NCBI RefSeq assembly: GCF_900312745.1
Contig: NZ_OMPD01000014.1
Coordinates: forward strand, 2,542,001 to 2,606,000
Reading direction: 5' to 3'
DNA length: 64,000 nt
Source of the DNA: Aquimarina sp. AU58
Lineage (GTDB): Bacteria > Bacteroidota > Bacteroidia > Flavobacteriales > Flavobacteriaceae
Shown here: piece after piece, positions 1-9,115 of the stretch
Position numbering within the stretch: the stretch's first letter is position 1
Layout of the letters: every line of letters starts with the position of its first letter
Notes under the pieces: model-generated
Seen by the model: the letters and a program-made list of their open reading frames with translations, nothing else
What the model was told of the DNA's origin: nothing
The model's database searches: none
Position numbers and translations under genes: made by a program

Positions 1-1
1 A

Positions 2-283
2 AAATCAGATTTCTCCGTATTAGCTGCATTAGGTCTTCATTCAGCACTTGCCAATGTTGGTGCTGATGGTAAGAGTGATTCAGGGAGCGAACAATTATAT
101 GCCTTAAAGATTCATCAACTCACAGGTGTACCTCTGGCCGAATATTATATCACTAAAGCATTTAATGATGTAATCAAATTCAAGTTCAATAAACCTATTA
201 AAATAGGCTTTTATCATATAAATCCAGAACGAGAGCAGGATATCACAGGTAGTAACAGAGTAATCGAACAAACACCATTGTAA
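2..283 (+). CDS. C-terminal end of a phage structural protein (portal-like?)
   Basis: An open frame enters from the left edge and ends with TAA at 281-283, giving 93 residues. It contains a Gly-Ala-Asp-Gly-Lys-Ser stretch followed by SGSEQ, which reminds me of the segment after the hinge in some phage portal proteins, but this is a weak recognition. The stop overlaps the ATG of the next gene (TAATG), so the two are translationally coupled and belong to the virion gene operon. Partial: the N-terminus lies outside the window. Confidence 0.5.
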   Translation, partial: KSDFSVLAALGLHSALANVGADGKSDSGSEQLYALKIHQLTGVPLAEYYITKAFNDVIKFKFNKPIKIGFYHINPEREQDITGSNRVIEQTPL

Positions 284-1260
284 TGGATATTATATTTAAT
301 TCAGAAGCAGACGGAGGAATTGAAGTAAAAGAAATTTTAGGTTTCATTGATGCTGATTTTACATTCAAAAATCTAATAACTGATATCGAGCTTCAAACCC
401 CATATTTAATTGATTATATAGGTAAAGAAACTTACGAACTTGCTCTCTACATATACGACGATGGGTTAAAGCCTTCAACATATACAATACCTGTTTTATC
501 AGCAGTTCAGGAGGAACAAATGAAGCGTATCATTAAATTGATACAAACGTACATCCTTATAATGGCCAATCATCAATATGAACAAAGTAATGATTTGTTA
601 CATACCAATTCAGGTCGTAAAGTGAATCGTACCGAACACCAAGTTACACCTTGGGAGTGGCAAATCAATAAGGATAATGCTGCTCAAATGAAAAAAGCGT
701 ATCAAGCTCTCGATCAATTGATTTCTATTTTAGATGAGTCTGAAATTACTACATGGCTAGAATCCGATGCTTATAAAAAATCAAAATCATTATTTATTTA
801 TAATACTAGAATATTTGATGATATCTATCCAATTAATATGAGTGGGCAACTGTATTATCGTTTGGTCCCGTTTATGGAGGATATTGAGATCGAAAAGGTA
901 TATCCGATACTTCAAAAAGAGAAATGGGAATCGATTAAGAATGGCATTGCATCTCAAGAAACATTAACCGATTTAAACGAAATCAGGCTATTAAAATTAA
1001 TTCGAAATGCAGTAGCATATTTCACTTTAGAAAAGGCTTACAATGTATTTCCTATAGAAATGTTCCCTGATAAGATAAACTATCAGGAAAACACCACTAT
1101 GAGATCCAGAGCTAGAGCAGAAGTGATGTTGAAATTAAGAAAAGACGCAGAACAATATTTACTGGATCTAGAAAAGCATTATGGTAAAATGACTAGCACA
1201 AGAGTAGAACGTGATCCTATGCAAGGATTAAGTACTGAAAACAATCATGTATCACTATAA
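283..1260 (+). CDS. Prophage virion-associated protein, DUF6712-like
   Basis: A 325-residue acidic, mostly helical protein without signal peptide or membrane segment. It starts on the ATG overlapping the stop of the upstream gene. It resembles uncharacterised structural proteins found in Bacteroidota prophages between the portal/head and tail genes (I think DUF6712), but no catalytic motif is visible. Its place in the operon suggests a head-completion or connector role; that is inference. The C-terminal 60 residues are rich in Arg and Lys. Confidence 0.55.
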   Translation: MDIIFNSEADGGIEVKEILGFIDADFTFKNLITDIELQTPYLIDYIGKETYELALYIYDDGLKPSTYTIPVLSAVQEEQMKRIIKLIQTYILIMANHQYEQSNDLLHTNSGRKVNRTEHQVTPWEWQINKDNAAQMKKAYQALDQLISILDESEITTWLESDAYKKSKSLFIYNTRIFDDIYPINMSGQLYYRLVPFMEDIEIEKVYPILQKEKWESIKNGIASQETLTDLNEIRLLKLIRNAVAYFTLEKAYNVFPIEMFPDKINYQENTTMRSRARAEVMLKLRKDAEQYLLDLEKHYGKMTSTRVERDPMQGLSTENNHVSL

Positions 1261-1269
1261 CAACTAAAA

Positions 1270-1611
1270 ATGAAATTTTATTTAAAATACTATTGGAGAC
1301 AATTAAAAGAATGGTGCTATCTACACCTCACAGCAAAGGGTCGAAAAGAAAAGTTTTTCGCAGAAGGACTGAAAAACATCAACGTGCATCTAGAAGATCG
1401 AAAGAAAGAAGCCAAACTTAATATGCAACTTACTGCAGGGAGTATTTTGGAACAAAAAAAGATAATAGGATACAACGGAAGAAAATCAATAACCAAACCC
1501 AAAACAACGAATCATAAACTTAAAAAAGTAGTGGAGAATAAGCATGCAAAAGAGCTAAAGGATAATAAGTTAAAGATTCAAGATAAAACCCTGGTTATAC
1601 AAGATGCATAA
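1270..1611 (+). CDS. Small basic prophage protein, unknown function
   Basis: A 113-residue, strongly Lys/Arg-rich protein that starts 9 bases after the preceding gene and overlaps the next gene by 8 bases. No recognised domain. The N-terminus (residues 1-30) is aromatic and basic and the rest looks like a flexible, nucleic-acid-like or virion-internal chain. A virion accessory role is inferred only from operon position. Confidence 0.5.
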   Translation: MKFYLKYYWRQLKEWCYLHLTAKGRKEKFFAEGLKNINVHLEDRKKEAKLNMQLTAGSILEQKKIIGYNGRKSITKPKTTNHKLKKVVENKHAKELKDNKLKIQDKTLVIQDA

Positions 1612-2491
1612 GATCGAAATTCCACATAAAAACAAGAGTATTGAGTTTCCCGAATCTATTTCTGAAATGAATACCAATCAATATATCCTGTTTTCTGATT
1701 TGGCGTTTAAGTTCGCTACTCAACAGATTAGCTATGGAGAGTTTAAAGTGCAACTTACATATATTTTGTTGAATCTGGAACGCAAAGTGGATATGACCGA
1801 AGCGTCTGAAAAAACAGATCGGGTTGCTGAGAATGTATACAGGATATCAGAATTAATGGAAAGCTTCTTCAGAACTGAGATTAAAGACAAAAAAAAGTAT
1901 AAAATAATCAAGTTGGATGATGTAGTTAATCATATTCCATTCTTTTCGATTTCGGGAACCAAGTATTATGGACCAAAAGATGCGTTAACCAGTTGTTCTT
2001 TTGGTCAATATATCCAAGCATTAAACGCACTACATGATTTTTATAATACCAAAGAAGAACATCATCTTAATACATTGGTAGATACATTGTATAGACCGAT
2101 AGGAGATGAATTTAGTAATGAATCTATTGATGATAGGCCAGAAGTTCATGTAAATACGGCAATAGGTGTGAAATATGGGGTGTATCTTTTCTTTGCTGCA
2201 TGCCAGGAATGGATTGTTACTAATAAAGAACTAAGTATTGGAGGAGGGAATACTGTTGATCTTACCGTATTATTCAAATCAAATAAACCAAAGGATCCAT
2301 TAGCTCCCAAAGGTATAGGTATGCTAAGTGCATTGTATACTATTGCCGAATCCGGAGTGTTTGGAACTATGGATAAAACCGCAGATCAAAACTTATACGA
2401 TGTATTGGTCTATATGGTACAAAAACATAACGAAGTCGAAAAAATGAAAAGAGATGCTAAGCGTAAGAAGTCTACAAAAGTTCCTGGATGA
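1604..2491 (+). CDS. Prophage structural-operon protein, unknown function
   Basis: A 295-residue soluble protein overlapping its neighbours at both ends (8 bases upstream, 38 downstream). It is not recognised. It has no signal peptide; it is helical in the first 110 residues and has a Gly-rich turn (IGGGNTVD) near residue 205, followed by a helical C-terminus ending in a Lys/Arg cluster. Tight packing in the tail-gene run suggests a virion or tail-assembly part. Confidence 0.55.
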   Translation: MHKIEIPHKNKSIEFPESISEMNTNQYILFSDLAFKFATQQISYGEFKVQLTYILLNLERKVDMTEASEKTDRVAENVYRISELMESFFRTEIKDKKKYKIIKLDDVVNHIPFFSISGTKYYGPKDALTSCSFGQYIQALNALHDFYNTKEEHHLNTLVDTLYRPIGDEFSNESIDDRPEVHVNTAIGVKYGVYLFFAACQEWIVTNKELSIGGGNTVDLTVLFKSNKPKDPLAPKGIGMLSALYTIAESGVFGTMDKTADQNLYDVLVYMVQKHNEVEKMKRDAKRKKSTKVPG

Positions 2492-2906
2492 AACGAAGGA
2501 AGAAATTCCAGAAATCACAAATGTAAAAATGCTATCGAGCGAACCTAGATTCGCTCGAATAGTTACGGAGATAAAAAAAGAAGATATTTATTTGATAGGG
2601 CTTTTACCGAGCGCAAAGAATAAACTCAATAACGAGGATAATCGTACTAAAAAAAATAGTCTCGCCTTTTTGATAATTACACGTTTTAATGAACGTGAAG
2701 GAGATGATCATTACATGAGTACGTTTGATATTACTCAACCTATAATTTTAAAATTAGAAGAACGCTTAAGAAGAATCAAAGGAGATGTGAATAGCAAATG
2801 CCAGTTTTCTGATGTTGATTTATCGACCATATCGATAATGCCAGTAGAAAACTATCATCAAACTAATGGGTGGGATTTGAGTGTGATTGTTGAAACTAAA
2901 AAATGA
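2454..2906 (+). CDS. Prophage protein of about 150 residues, possibly tail completion
   Basis: A 150-residue protein; the ATG at 2454 overlaps the upstream gene by 38 bases, and there is no better in-frame start because the predicted first helix begins almost immediately. The alternating beta pattern (residues 25-60 and 100-148) and size fit tail-terminator or minor tail proteins, but I recognise no family. It is the last gene before the cargo block, so the virion operon is probably interrupted here. Confidence 0.5.
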   Translation: MLSVRSLQKFLDETKEEIPEITNVKMLSSEPRFARIVTEIKKEDIYLIGLLPSAKNKLNNEDNRTKKNSLAFLIITRFNEREGDDHYMSTFDITQPIILKLEERLRRIKGDVNSKCQFSDVDLSTISIMPVENYHQTNGWDLSVIVETKK

Positions 2907-2934
2907 TCATGTATGTGGTTGGATGGCAAAAAAA

Positions 2935-3042
2935 TGTCCTCCAGCTTTAAAAGTATCTCACCACATTTTAAACAAAGAGCCAACGGCTACTGGAGGACAA
3001 TATGTCTTTTAGTGCTGTTGGCTTTTTTAATGTGGTGAGATA
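2935..3042 (+). promoter_or_regulatory. Interleaved inverted repeats with an embedded terminator
   Basis: Three perfect inverted pairs overlap here. Pair A is TGTCCTCCAG (2935-2944) with 2990-2999. Pair B is TATCTCACCACATT (2954-2967) with 3029-3042. Pair C is AGCCAAC (2978-2984) with GTTGGCT (3017-3023), followed by a T6 run, i.e. an intrinsic terminator. The second arm of A lies in the loop of C while its first arm lies outside B, so A and B/C can only coexist as a pseudoknot or are alternatives. It sits between the virion operon and the methylase gene. Confidence 0.6.
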
Positions 3043-3075
3043 TACAAATATATAAATGAATTATTATCTATCATT

Positions 3076-3903
3076 ATGAAAACTATGAAAACTCCCGTTT
3101 CGTACTATGGAGGCAAACAAAACCTTGTAAGTACAATTTTACCAATGCTACCGGATCATAAAACTTACATAGAACCTTTTGTTGGTGGAGGCGCAATATT
3201 TTGGACTAAACCAAAGAGCGATGTAGAAATAATTAATGATACTAATCGAGAATTAATTAACTTCTATGAAATTATACAAAACGAATTTGTAGAATTAGAG
3301 AAAATGATTCGAATAAGTTTGCACTCAAGATCTCTACATAATGATGCAACAGTCATTTATAACAATCCTCATATGTTCTCAAGAATTAAAAGGGCATGGG
3401 CTGTTTGGGTCTTGGCTGCACAATCATTCAGTTCGATGTTAGATGGTACTTGGGGCTATGATAAAATAAAAGAAACCACCTCTCAGAAAATAACAAATAA
3501 GAGAAACTCCTTCACAATAGAATATTCGATACGAATTCAAAATGTTCAAATAGAATGTACAGATGCATTGAGAATAATAAAAAGCCGTGACTATTCTGAG
3601 GCTTTCATATACTGTGATCCTCCCTATTATAATAGCGATTGTGGTCATTATGATGGATATTCTATTGAAGATTTTGAAAACCTTCTAAAAACTTTAGCAG
3701 AAGTAAAGGGAAAATTTCTCATGAGCAGCTACCCCAGCGAAATTTTGAATAAATATACTAAACAACATAATTGGTTCAATAAATCAATAGAGCAAAAGGT
3801 AAGTGTTGCAAACAAAACAGGGAAGCCTGGAAAGAAAAAAATTGAAATGTTCACCGCAAATTATGACCTATCTAATCCAAAAGAAATTTTAGAATTATTT
3901 TAA
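3076..3903 (+). CDS. D12-class DNA adenine-N6 methyltransferase (Dam-like), phage cargo
   Basis: A 275-residue methyltransferase that transfers a methyl group from S-adenosylmethionine to adenine N6 in DNA. The AdoMet motif is near residues 33-39 (EPFVGGG), the N-terminal YYGGK (10-14) is characteristic of D12 enzymes, and the catalytic DPPY is at 181-184. The length matches the family (260-290). ATG at 3076; the second Met (3085) is equally possible. No restriction partner is adjacent, so it is probably a solitary methylase, used to evade host restriction or to regulate phage genes (inference). It lies alone between terminator structures. Confidence 0.9.
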   Translation: MKTMKTPVSYYGGKQNLVSTILPMLPDHKTYIEPFVGGGAIFWTKPKSDVEIINDTNRELINFYEIIQNEFVELEKMIRISLHSRSLHNDATVIYNNPHMFSRIKRAWAVWVLAAQSFSSMLDGTWGYDKIKETTSQKITNKRNSFTIEYSIRIQNVQIECTDALRIIKSRDYSEAFIYCDPPYYNSDCGHYDGYSIEDFENLLKTLAEVKGKFLMSSYPSEILNKYTKQHNWFNKSIEQKVSVANKTGKPGKKKIEMFTANYDLSNPKEILELF

Positions 3904-3970
3904 TTTTAAAATATGGAAGTCTGAATTTGATTTCATTAAACTAAAAGATAATTTGTTATATTTATAACTC

Positions 3971-4019
3971 AAAACAACCCCTACACCTAAATTAAAATTT
4001 TAGATGCAGGGGTTGTTTT
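3971..4019 (+). terminator. Rho-independent-type hairpin after the methylase gene
   Basis: AAAACAACCCC (3971-3981) pairs perfectly with GGGGTTGTTTT (4009-4019), with a 27-base AT-rich loop; the right arm ends in four T. It would end the methylase transcript before the next gene. Confidence 0.7.
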
Positions 4020-4107
4020 ATTAAAATTAAACTTAGTATATAATAAATTTAAAAAAGTTATCACGGTATTCTATTGCGATTTTCCATACCATATAATAGT
4101 TTTACAA

Positions 4108-5010
4108 TTGAAAGAAAAATATCAAATAGAAATTATTAAAAAGTTAATTAAGTTTAATTCCTTAAAAAGAATTACTTTTTGGTTAATGACAATATCAATT
4201 ATTAATCTTTTAATACTTGGACCTAGTTACCCTGATTTTTTTTATAGTACAAGTTATTTTATAACCGTTGGTGTATTGGGATTAATTTGGGTTGTAATGA
4301 TCATCATTTCATATTTGAATAGAGGTTTTGATAAGGATTTAGTTAGAAAACAAAGAACTCATGAATTTCTGGATGAAACAATATTAGATGAATTGAACGA
4401 TATGGATGAAACAGTGATTCCTGATGAAGATATAAGTGGTGTAAAAAAAAGATTAGACGATATTAAAGAAATTCTTATCGGAAAACTTTCAACCGATCCA
4501 ATTAAAATTCATATTGAAGATTTGGAAGAAAGGATATTTTATGAAATAAGTAATTTGAGAAGAAACGCAAATCTGAATTTAGGAATTGGTATCGCTGCTA
4601 CTGTTGTTGCAGTAATAAGTCTTGGGTATGTAATTCTAACGCAGGAAATTCAAGATGTGTACTATGATAAGTTTTTGATGAATTTTATACCAAGATTATC
4701 GTTAGTACTTTTTATAGAGCTTTTTGCTTTCTTTTTTTTGAAACAATATAAGTCAAACCTTGAAGATATTAAGTATTATAATAATGAGAAAACTAACATC
4801 GATTTCAGAATACTGGCGATAAAAATTGCAGAAACGCTGGAGGATAAAACTATGCATGATCAGATAATAAATAGTTTTATTAGTATAGATAGAAATTTTA
4901 AATTAGATAAAGATCAATCAACGATCCAACTAGAAAAAATGAAACTTGATAACGAACAAAACCTTCAGTTATCGAATTTACTTGCTAAAGCAATAGATAA
5001 ATTAAAATAA
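4108..5010 (+). CDS. Four-helix membrane protein, phage cargo, unknown function
   Basis: A 300-residue protein with TTG as the probable start (no ATG nearby upstream). Two membrane helices lie at about 20-40 and 50-70, an acidic helical linker at 75-150, two more helices at about 162-180 and 196-215, then a helical tail. The block after the fourth helix (FFLKQYKSNLEDIKYYNNE) and the preceding PRLSLVLFIE look like a membrane module I have seen in accessory-genome proteins, but I cannot name it. It is flanked by terminators on both sides and so is transcribed independently; a lysogenic-conversion or superinfection-exclusion role is inference. Confidence 0.6.
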   Translation: MKEKYQIEIIKKLIKFNSLKRITFWLMTISIINLLILGPSYPDFFYSTSYFITVGVLGLIWVVMIIISYLNRGFDKDLVRKQRTHEFLDETILDELNDMDETVIPDEDISGVKKRLDDIKEILIGKLSTDPIKIHIEDLEERIFYEISNLRRNANLNLGIGIAATVVAVISLGYVILTQEIQDVYYDKFLMNFIPRLSLVLFIELFAFFFLKQYKSNLEDIKYYNNEKTNIDFRILAIKIAETLEDKTMHDQIINSFISIDRNFKLDKDQSTIQLEKMKLDNEQNLQLSNLLAKAIDKLK

Positions 5011-5036
5011 CGAATCAATAATTATGTAAATATTCA

Positions 5037-5061
5037 ATCCCTCAAATTCGAGGGATTTTTT
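5037..5061 (+). terminator. Intrinsic terminator after the membrane cargo gene
   Basis: ATCCCTC (5037-5043) and GAGGGAT (5050-5056) form a 7-bp stem with a 6-base loop, followed by a run of T to 5061. It closes the cargo block before tail genes resume at 5103. Confidence 0.85.
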
Positions 5062-5102
5062 ATGTCCATATATCAACCAGTGCCACTCGCTATACTTGTA
5101 GT

Positions 5103-5480
5103 ATGAATGGTATTGATACACTACAAAATAGATCCAATGCTAATATTATTACAGATCATTACATCCATGAGGTATTAGAGTCTGCAGCAGAAGAAATCCA
5201 TGATCAGCAATCGAGAGTTATCACCAATGCAAATTCTAACTACCAGGATCTTCTCGATCTTAGGTCATACACAATATCATCGGGTACATTAACACTTACC
5301 CACGCACTACGAGAGCGATTTGTAGATATGAAACGTATCAAAGGCAAATCCCAAAAATCGTTAGAAGTACATAACCAAATCATCTGGTCACAGTTTAATG
5401 TCATTGTTGGCAAACTTAGATATGGATTCACACAAGATATTCGTAACAGTATAGCCGGCAAGTTTAATATCGATATGTGA
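5103..5480 (+). CDS. Small phage protein upstream of the tape measure gene
   Basis: A 125-residue, basic, mostly alpha-helical protein. Its stop (TGA 5478-5480) overlaps the ATG of the tape measure gene, so the two are translationally coupled. In many tailed phages the position just before the tape measure gene is used by tail-assembly chaperones or a small tail component; I see no motif that decides this, so the role is inferred from position only. Confidence 0.55.
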   Translation: MNGIDTLQNRSNANIITDHYIHEVLESAAEEIHDQQSRVITNANSNYQDLLDLRSYTISSGTLTLTHALRERFVDMKRIKGKSQKSLEVHNQIIWSQFNVIVGKLRYGFTQDIRNSIAGKFNIDM

Positions 5481-8400
5481 TGGCAGATAGAATTAGTGAT
5501 GAAACGTTAAACTTCAATGTCATTATTAATGGCAATAAGGCTCAAGCTCAACTTGGTAACTTGCAGGAAGCCCAGCGAAAGCTTAGAAAAGCAAATGTAG
5601 ATCTTCGAAAGGAAAAAGTTAAACTCATAAAGCAAGGAAAAAAGGAAAGCGAAGAGTATCGTCGTATAACCAAGGCTATACGTGAAAACAACACTGCAAT
5701 CAAAAAAAACAGTGAGGAGCAGGCTAATTTAAGACAACAGATAGGATTAACAGGTTTAACCACTAGACAGCTTACACAAGAACAACGAAGGCTTCAATCA
5801 ATCATGTCGGGTTTTTCTCCTAATACTCCTCAATGGAAAAAATATAATGATGAACTTCAAAAAGTAAACAAGCAATTAGGAAAAGTCAGAGCCAGAATGC
5901 GTGGTGTATCTGGGGTGATTTCAAAAATGAAATCTGAATTTGGTAGCCTGTTTACAGTATTAACTGGTGGGTTAAGTTTAGTTGCTTTATTGCAGGGAAT
6001 GAAAAAACTAGTGTCATCCAATGCAGAACTTTCTGATGTGCAGGCAGACGTTGCAAAAACTACAGGGTTAACCAATGATGAAATAAACCAACTTACGAGT
6101 AGCTTAAAAAGATTTGATACCAGAACACCAGTAAAAGCTTTACTGGAATTAGCTGTAGAAGCCGGTAGACTAGGAAAGGACAGTGTAGAAGATATAGAGG
6201 AATTTGTAAAAACTGCTGATAAAATACGAGTTGCACTTGGGGATGATTTAAAAGGTGATGTTAATGAGAATATCAATGTAATAGGAAAATTAGCTAAGCA
6301 ATATAAAGTAGGAGAAAAAACAGGAGATTCATTTGGTACTTCGATGGAGAAAATTGGATCAGCAGTAAATGAGGTATCTGCGTCCGGTTCCAATCAAGCT
6401 GGCTTTCTTGTTGATTATCTAAAAAGGCTTTCAGGTATATCGAGTCAGGCAAGAATATCCGCAGAAGATCAATTAGGATTCGCAGCAGCTCTAGATGAAG
6501 CAGGGCAATCAGTTGAAGTATCTGGTACCACAATGAGTACTATTATTACCAATATGTTTAAAGACACTGAGACCTTTGCAAAAGTGGCTAAAGTATCTAC
6601 AGAAGAATTCACTGATCTTTTAAGTAAGGATGCGAACGAAGCTTTTCTTCTATTTTTAAAAGGACTACAGGGTAATAATGAAGGGTTATCCATCATGACA
6701 AAAAAAATGGATGATCTTGGTTTAGAAGGAGCGAGGAGTGTAGGGGTGCTTACTTCTTTAGCTTCTAATATCGATAATGTAAGATCCAAACAACTTATTG
6801 CGAGTAGAGCCTTGGAAGAAGGAACATCTCTTACCGACGAATTCAATAAAAAAAATCAAAACCTAGCTGCAACTTTAGATAAAATAGGAAATGCAATCGC
6901 GAATCGATTTACAGGCAGTGGTTTACAAAAATTCTTTAATAATGTTGCTGGTGCGGTTCTCAATATGGTTCAGGCTTCTGAGACGGCCGTCGAATCATAT
7001 GAAAACCAAGGTAAGAAGGTAGTCGAGTTAGAAAAGAAACTCGTTCCACTTGTAGAAGAGTATGATACTCTTAAATCAAAAACAAAATTAAGTAAAGAAG
7101 AGCAGGATAGAATGAAAGTGGTAATTGGCCAAATTGCTAAAATTACTCCTACTGCAATAACAGCATTCGATGAATACGGTAATGCTATGGATATATCTTC
7201 CGATAAGGCCAAAAATTTTATTGAAACTCAAAAAGCACTATTACTATTTAGAAACCAGGAAGCTATCAAAGAGCAAACAGATCAACTAAAAGAGTACGAA
7301 TCTGCCATTGCTAAAATACAAAGCACGCTTAGTAGAAGAGATGAAGAAGGGGATATATCGAGAAAAAAAGTAACTATTTCTAAAACGGATAAAGTAACTA
7401 TTTCTGAGGAAAAGCTTTCAGGAGGGGAAATTCAAAAGTTACAACAACAACTACAGGAATATCAAACTAAAAGAATTGGGGTTGAAGCTTCTCTAAATGA
7501 ACTTTCCGGGGATTATCTGGACCAATATGCAGAAAGAGAAAGAGAAAAAACCAGGATGACATTGGAAGAGCTAAGAAAAAGGGCTTCTGCACTTGAATTA
7601 GATTTTAATAAAGATACTTCTGCAGAGGAATTAAGACAATTGATTTCCAATGAAGAAAGGCGTTTAGCTATTCTGGAAGCGAATAGGTTAAAAGAAGGAG
7701 AGTTAGCTGAAAAAGCTTTAAAGGAAGCAGAAAGAAGACAGAAAAAGGTATTAGAAAACTTCATTAAAGAATCAGCAGATTTTCAACAGTTTTTAGCAGA
7801 TCAAAGAGCAGAGAAGGAGGCTAATGATTTAAAAGGAATTGAAAAGGAACTCGCGCTACTAGATATAAAACATAAAAAAGAGAAGGAAAAGTTCCTACTT
7901 ACTGAGGAGGAAAGAAAGTTTTTATCAGAAAAACAGATACTAGAACGTGAAGCTTATATAAAAGAACTTGAAGAAAGCCAAGAGACTGAACGTAACGATT
8001 TAAAGGTCCAACGTCAGACAGAATTAAATGAACGGTTACGAATACTTGAGGAAGAAAACTGGGTTGAGCAAGAGGCTTTAAGATTAGAGCGAGAAGCTAT
8101 GCAAGCCGAAACTGATGAAGAGCGTGCATTAATTCTATTAGAACGTGCTCAGCTTCTTGCAGATTTAGAATTGAGAATTGAGCAAGCTAAAGAGCTTGAG
8201 AGACTAAGGTTGGCCGGTGCAACTGAAGAAGAAATTACTGCGATAAAACGAAAGCACGCTTTGCAAAGGCAAGGTATGGAGCAGACTTTTCATATTCAGT
8301 CTAATAATGTCAAGAAGCAGGATGTCAAGTGGACTGAGATGACCGAACAGCAAAAGTTGAATTTTACAATGAATGCTTTAGCTGGTGCAGCAGACGCGTT

Positions 8401-9115
8401 TAATGAAGGTTCTGCAGCTTGGAAAGCAGCTAAGATTGCCGAAACTACAATTGCTACATACCAATCTGCTGTTAATGCTTTTTCGGGGATGACTCAGGCA
8501 ATTCCTGGTCCGGTCGGTATAGCGTTAGGAATAGCTGCTGCAGGATTTGCTGTTGCCTCTGGTATTAAACAAGTTCAAAATATTGCAAATACTGATATCA
8601 AGAAAATTGATAAGCCTAAAAAACAAAAAATAAAAGGTCGAGAATCAGGGTTGTATCCAGATAATATAGATGTGACCAGAACCGATGGTCGAAGATTTAA
8701 TGCGAAAAATGGAGGAGCTACATCTACTCAAATTGTTAAGACTCCCACTTATTTTAGTGATGATTATATAGCTGGTGAGAACGGTCCAGAAATGGTAATT
8801 GATGCACCTACATTTAGAAGATTGGATCCGCAAGTAGTGGAGCATATCCAATATGTACATAAAGGAGTTAAAGGATATGAAAATGGTCTTTTCCCTGTAG
8901 AAAACCAAACAACGACAAATACTAATGAGACAACAGAGCAGCAAGAGCAACAATCCATAAAAGACGAAATGATGTTACAAGTTATGAGTAGCGTATTAAA
9001 TCGATTGAATAATCCAATAAAGCCTAATCTAATTTTTGGATATCCTGAGGCAGAAGCTATCGATGATCTAAACAAGGAAAGAAGAGAAAGTGAACAAAAC
9101 GGTACATTATCATGA
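5480..9115 (+). CDS. Phage tail tape measure protein (TP901 core family)
   Basis: A protein of about 1211 residues that sets tail length and helps DNA ejection. The core TP901-type domain spans about 160-480 (LSDVQADVAKTTGL, then a conserved helical bundle). There are coiled coils at 20-140 and a very long charged helical rod at about 505-950. A hydrophobic helix lies near 150-170, and another Ala/Gly-rich segment near 1000-1040 could insert in the host membrane. The ATG at 5480 overlaps the previous stop (TGATG); a GTG at 5477 is less likely. The length implies a siphovirus or myovirus tail of well over 100 nm by the usual rule of about 1.5 angstrom per residue. Confidence 0.92.
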   Translation: MADRISDETLNFNVIINGNKAQAQLGNLQEAQRKLRKANVDLRKEKVKLIKQGKKESEEYRRITKAIRENNTAIKKNSEEQANLRQQIGLTGLTTRQLTQEQRRLQSIMSGFSPNTPQWKKYNDELQKVNKQLGKVRARMRGVSGVISKMKSEFGSLFTVLTGGLSLVALLQGMKKLVSSNAELSDVQADVAKTTGLTNDEINQLTSSLKRFDTRTPVKALLELAVEAGRLGKDSVEDIEEFVKTADKIRVALGDDLKGDVNENINVIGKLAKQYKVGEKTGDSFGTSMEKIGSAVNEVSASGSNQAGFLVDYLKRLSGISSQARISAEDQLGFAAALDEAGQSVEVSGTTMSTIITNMFKDTETFAKVAKVSTEEFTDLLSKDANEAFLLFLKGLQGNNEGLSIMTKKMDDLGLEGARSVGVLTSLASNIDNVRSKQLIASRALEEGTSLTDEFNKKNQNLAATLDKIGNAIANRFTGSGLQKFFNNVAGAVLNMVQASETAVESYENQGKKVVELEKKLVPLVEEYDTLKSKTKLSKEEQDRMKVVIGQIAKITPTAITAFDEYGNAMDISSDKAKNFIETQKALLLFRNQEAIKEQTDQLKEYESAIAKIQSTLSRRDEEGDISRKKVTISKTDKVTISEEKLSGGEIQKLQQQLQEYQTKRIGVEASLNELSGDYLDQYAEREREKTRMTLEELRKRASALELDFNKDTSAEELRQLISNEERRLAILEANRLKEGELAEKALKEAERRQKKVLENFIKESADFQQFLADQRAEKEANDLKGIEKELALLDIKHKKEKEKFLLTEEERKFLSEKQILEREAYIKELEESQETERNDLKVQRQTELNERLRILEEENWVEQEALRLEREAMQAETDEERALILLERAQLLADLELRIEQAKELERLRLAGATEEEITAIKRKHALQRQGMEQTFHIQSNNVKKQDVKWTEMTEQQKLNFTMNALAGAADAFNEGSAAWKAAKIAETTIATYQSAVNAFSGMTQAIPGPVGIALGIAAAGFAVASGIKQVQNIANTDIKKIDKPKKQKIKGRESGLYPDNIDVTRTDGRRFNAKNGGATSTQIVKTPTYFSDDYIAGENGPEMVIDAPTFRRLDPQVVEHIQYVHKGVKGYENGLFPVENQTTTNTNETTEQQEQQSIKDEMMLQVMSSVLNRLNNPIKPNLIFGYPEAEAIDDLNKERRESEQNGTLS

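Noticed and set aside
6294..6533. Several minus-strand open frames inside the tape measure gene
   Set aside because: They are antisense shadows of a strongly supported coding region.
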